NCBI RefSeq assembly: GCF_040115645.1
Contig: NC_089562.1
Coordinates: forward strand, 3,348,001 to 3,412,000
Direction of reading: 5' to 3'
Source: Euwallacea fornicatus
Lineage: Eukaryota; Arthropoda; Insecta; Coleoptera; Curculionidae
Length of the DNA stretch: 64,000 nt
The position numbers and the translations under genes are program-made. Below are positions 61,428 through 64,000 of this stretch, in pieces. Each line of letters begins with the position of its first letter. Within the stretch, counting starts at the first letter, position 1. The notes under the pieces were generated by a model. It was not told where the DNA came from, made no database searches, and saw only the letters and a program-made list of their open reading frames with translations.

Positions 61428-64000
61428 AATGGTCTTGGAGCCCAAATTCGTGGATTATGGCAGCATACATCCCACTCCCGACGGACACCCCCATAGCCAT
61501 CACGGCGTAAACGGTCCTCGATCGTCGTTGCTGCCACCCCTAGACGACGAGGACGCAACCGCCAATACCTCTAGTGGCACAAAAATGACTCAAGGTGAGC
61601 ACTAGTGATAAATAGTGAAAATTCATCAAATTCTATCCTAATGAGAATTTAAATAAATGCCGAAGGTGATATAAGCAGAAACCTAAGAAATTTGGTTTCT
61701 GCTTAAATTATCTCCTAAACAAAATTACCTATTAAGTTTTGAATCACTGGGTCTTAGTTTGCCATAAAATTTATTTCTCTCGTTAATTTTTTTAAAAAAC
61801 CTCAATTTGAAAGATTTTTTGATTTTGCATTCACTCACAAATTTCCAATCACGTAGAAAACATGGCGATAAGAATTTTCATTGCATTATTATGATTACGA
61901 TCATTTTTGAAGCTTTCACGATAATTATTTTTGTTTATTTATCATTCGTAAAGACCTAAAGTTCATCTGCTTAATGCAGGAATCTAATGTTTGATTTCGT
62001 AATGAATTATTACATTGTACTGGGACAATGTTTGTATCGTTGAATTACCGATATTTTTAATCGTATTTACTCGATAAACGTGCAAATAAAATTATAATTA
62101 CCTTTATGTGTATTTAACATCCCTCGGTAATTACGGAACTTAAGTACACACGGCGTTTTTGATTTGACAATCTCAGAAAATATTATAAACTACGATATGG
62201 AACCAATGTTATGCAACTGAAATCTATTGTTATCCACGTTTAAGTTCGTTTTCTTTCCTATGTAGTGGCCACATTTATTCTGATAACATTGTCATGTGCT
62301 TCGTTAATTCCAACAGGTATATTTTATCACTAGCCAAACAAAACGCTGTTCTTTAACATTTTCGCGTTGTGTGTTGGCACACACATACTTATTTTCATTT
62401 CAGTTTTGCGTAAAGTGTTTCTGATCCTGCATGTGTTTCTACTGGTTCTTTTGAGGTTCAAATAGGTATACAATAATATTGAAATTATTAAGCAAAGTCA
62501 GTTGCTCTCATTTAATTTTCATATACCTAAAAATATTTATCTTACCACGATAACATTATCATGGATGATGTAGTAACTACCTCTGCTACCCTGTCATAAA
62601 AGATATATTTTTTTATTACCATTGCATCTTCAAATGTCTGACAGTCGAAATGAAATCATATTTGCAGAACTATTGCATTTGTTAATAGATATCTGCGTTT
62701 CTACGTTGAAAACTGACGTTTTGCGCTAATTGGTACTGGTGAAAGTACATCGTGTTGGGTGAATCATTGCTGAGCAGTACCAAATAGATATAGTATATTT
62801 TGCAAGATGGTGACCGGTTTCAGGAGTGAATTTGACGGTAAACAAGGCCAAATGCTTATCCTCAAGTATAATTAAAGGACTGTTATCGTGGCCAGTAAAA
62901 TGTGACCTTGAAAAATTATTTATTTTTTAAATTGTTTGGTTAAAGTTTTACTCATTTACGTCAGTCGGTACAACTTGGTTCGTTGTTTAGGAGATTTGTA
63001 TCAACGTCAACCATTGCTACCAAATCCTAAGGGCAACGATCATTGGGCCCATAATGCTCACGGCGCCACTGGAGCCGAGTACTACGCAGATGAGGATGAT
63101 ATAATGGAAAAGGACGCCAGTCGTAACGGTGACATAAAAATCGACATTCCCCCTTCCAGAGAAGAGCCCCGATTTCCGCAGGAACGATGGAAAACCCTTT
63201 TAGGTGAGTAGTCACAACATACGGTGTGCAGTGAAATCGAAGATACAGAGTAATTCAAAATTTAGGGGACAAAAATATGAGATATAATTAACAATAATTT
63301 AATTTAAAAAGTGTTTTAGGGAGGTTTTTACTAAAAAAATGGTTTAGTTCGTTTAAGTTGCTGCCTCTATATCTAAGCTTGCAAGCATGACCATCGCAAA
63401 ATATCTTACAAACTGTAACAGCCATAGAAAATAAACCTTAAATATGTGAAACTTCTTCCTGTGACTTGAAATCTAAGCATTTCGGGACTTACATTTATAC
63501 AGACTTTTATCACTTCAATTTTAAAACACCCGATGTGCAAGATTTAATTTGGAGTTCCTATAAACTTTGATGCAACAATGTTTCCTGTCGGGAATTGACT
63601 TGGAAAATTCGGTGACTACGTAACATTGGCAGCATGACTTAACAAATTAAAGGCAAAAATAAGGTGTGTGGTCTACTCGACAAAAGCAAATGTATAATAT
63701 TGCTCTATTAAACCTAAAATTGTTGCCACATTGTAATTCAAAAATTACCTTTATCATTGGCTGATATTTGAAAATCCCCACGTTTTTTAATTTCAGCATT
63801 TATCATAATGTGCTTCAACTTCATCTTAACTTTGACATCCCTGAGCCTGGTCCATGATAAAGTCCCCGACAGAGCAAAACACGGGCCCCTTCCGGACGTT
63901 TTCCTGGCCAATGTGCCACCCTACGACTGGGCACTCAGTGTGTCCGAATACATAATCATTTTCTGCATAAATTCCTGCATGATTGCAATGGTCTTTCATA
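61428..64000 (+). CDS. Sphingomyelin-synthase family protein (N-terminal part, runs off the window)
   Basis: Three exons: 61428-61594, 62991-63203 and 63797 to the end, with AG/GT borders and phase 1 at both internal junctions. From the ATG at 61429 the product reads MVLEPKFVDYGSIHPTPDGH, a His/Asp-rich cytosolic stretch, then PRFPQERWKTLLG, the first membrane segment (FIIMCFNFILTLTSLSLV), the loop VHDKVPDRAKHGPLPDVFL and a second membrane segment (YIIIFCINSCMIAMVF). The VHD.VPD ... PLPD block is typical of this family, which transfers a phosphocholine or phosphoethanolamine head group from a phospholipid to ceramide in Golgi or plasma membrane. The catalytic His/Asp motifs lie beyond the window, so SMS and SMS-related cannot be told apart; no SAM domain is seen in these exons. 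The first base (A) before the ATG lets phase-2 upstream exons read through. Confidence 0.85.
61595..62990 (+). other. Intron 1 of the SMS-family gene (shared part)
   Basis: Donor CAAG|GTGAGC, acceptor TTGTTTAG. No feature was seen inside. Confidence 0.75.
63204..63796 (+). other. Intron 2 of the SMS-family gene (shared part)
   Basis: Donor TTAG|GTGAGT, acceptor TTTTTTAATTTCAG. No feature was seen inside. Confidence 0.8.

Noticed and set aside
1..64000. tRNA, rRNA, CRISPR or bacterial-type operons
   Set aside because: No matching folds, conserved rRNA strings or spaced repeats seen; the splice structure shows eukaryotic nuclear DNA.

Overview
The window is AT-rich eukaryotic nuclear DNA with short exons, GT-AG introns, poly(A) signals, a TATA-box cuticle gene and many decayed Tc1/mariner, pogo and non-LTR elements. 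This fits an insect, most probably a beetle; the beetle call is inference, the insect call is firm from the cuticle gene and the transposon spectrum. No rRNA, tRNA or CRISPR array was found.

Layout. 1-19 kb is mostly gene-poor and carries transposon relics: two Tigger/pogo copies (3.0-5.1 and 15.4-17.1 kb), each holding a different long-inverted-repeat element with a DDE-transposase remnant, a mariner/Tc1 chimera (7.85-8.65 kb), and the 3' end of a LINE reverse transcriptase on the minus strand (11.6-12.15 kb). One possible exon of an unrecognised gene sits at about 6.1 kb. At 19.7-21.4 kb a small unrecognised gene, or gene relic, is split by a 1.3 kb mariner flanked by its TA target duplication; removing the element and one TA leaves the reading frame open. 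At 23.1-23.8 kb there is a long inverted repeat with a perfect 28-bp core. At 25.3-27.4 kb a five-exon secreted cuticle-type gene lies on the minus strand, followed by a duplicated pair of terminal exons in the same splice phase.

35 kb to the end looks like one large plus-strand locus. The last 2.6 kb encodes the beginning of a sphingomyelin-synthase-family protein (three exons; it runs off the window). Upstream, at 35.2, 46.7, 47.1 and 55.4 kb, are four short ATG exons. Each has an in-frame stop just before its ATG, and each ends at a good donor after the second base of a codon, the phase accepted by the 61428 exon. I infer alternative N-termini from separate promoters. Between them (36.9-41.3 kb) sits a same-strand array of three small FLYWCH zinc-finger genes with poly(A) signals. 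Two are clear tandem duplicates with shared flanks, and the first of these is cut short by a stop after the finger.

The strongest candidates for new biology are the phase-matched alternative first exons, the nested FLYWCH array, the duplicated cuticle terminal exons, and the mariner-split gene. All splice structures are read by eye and have no transcript support.
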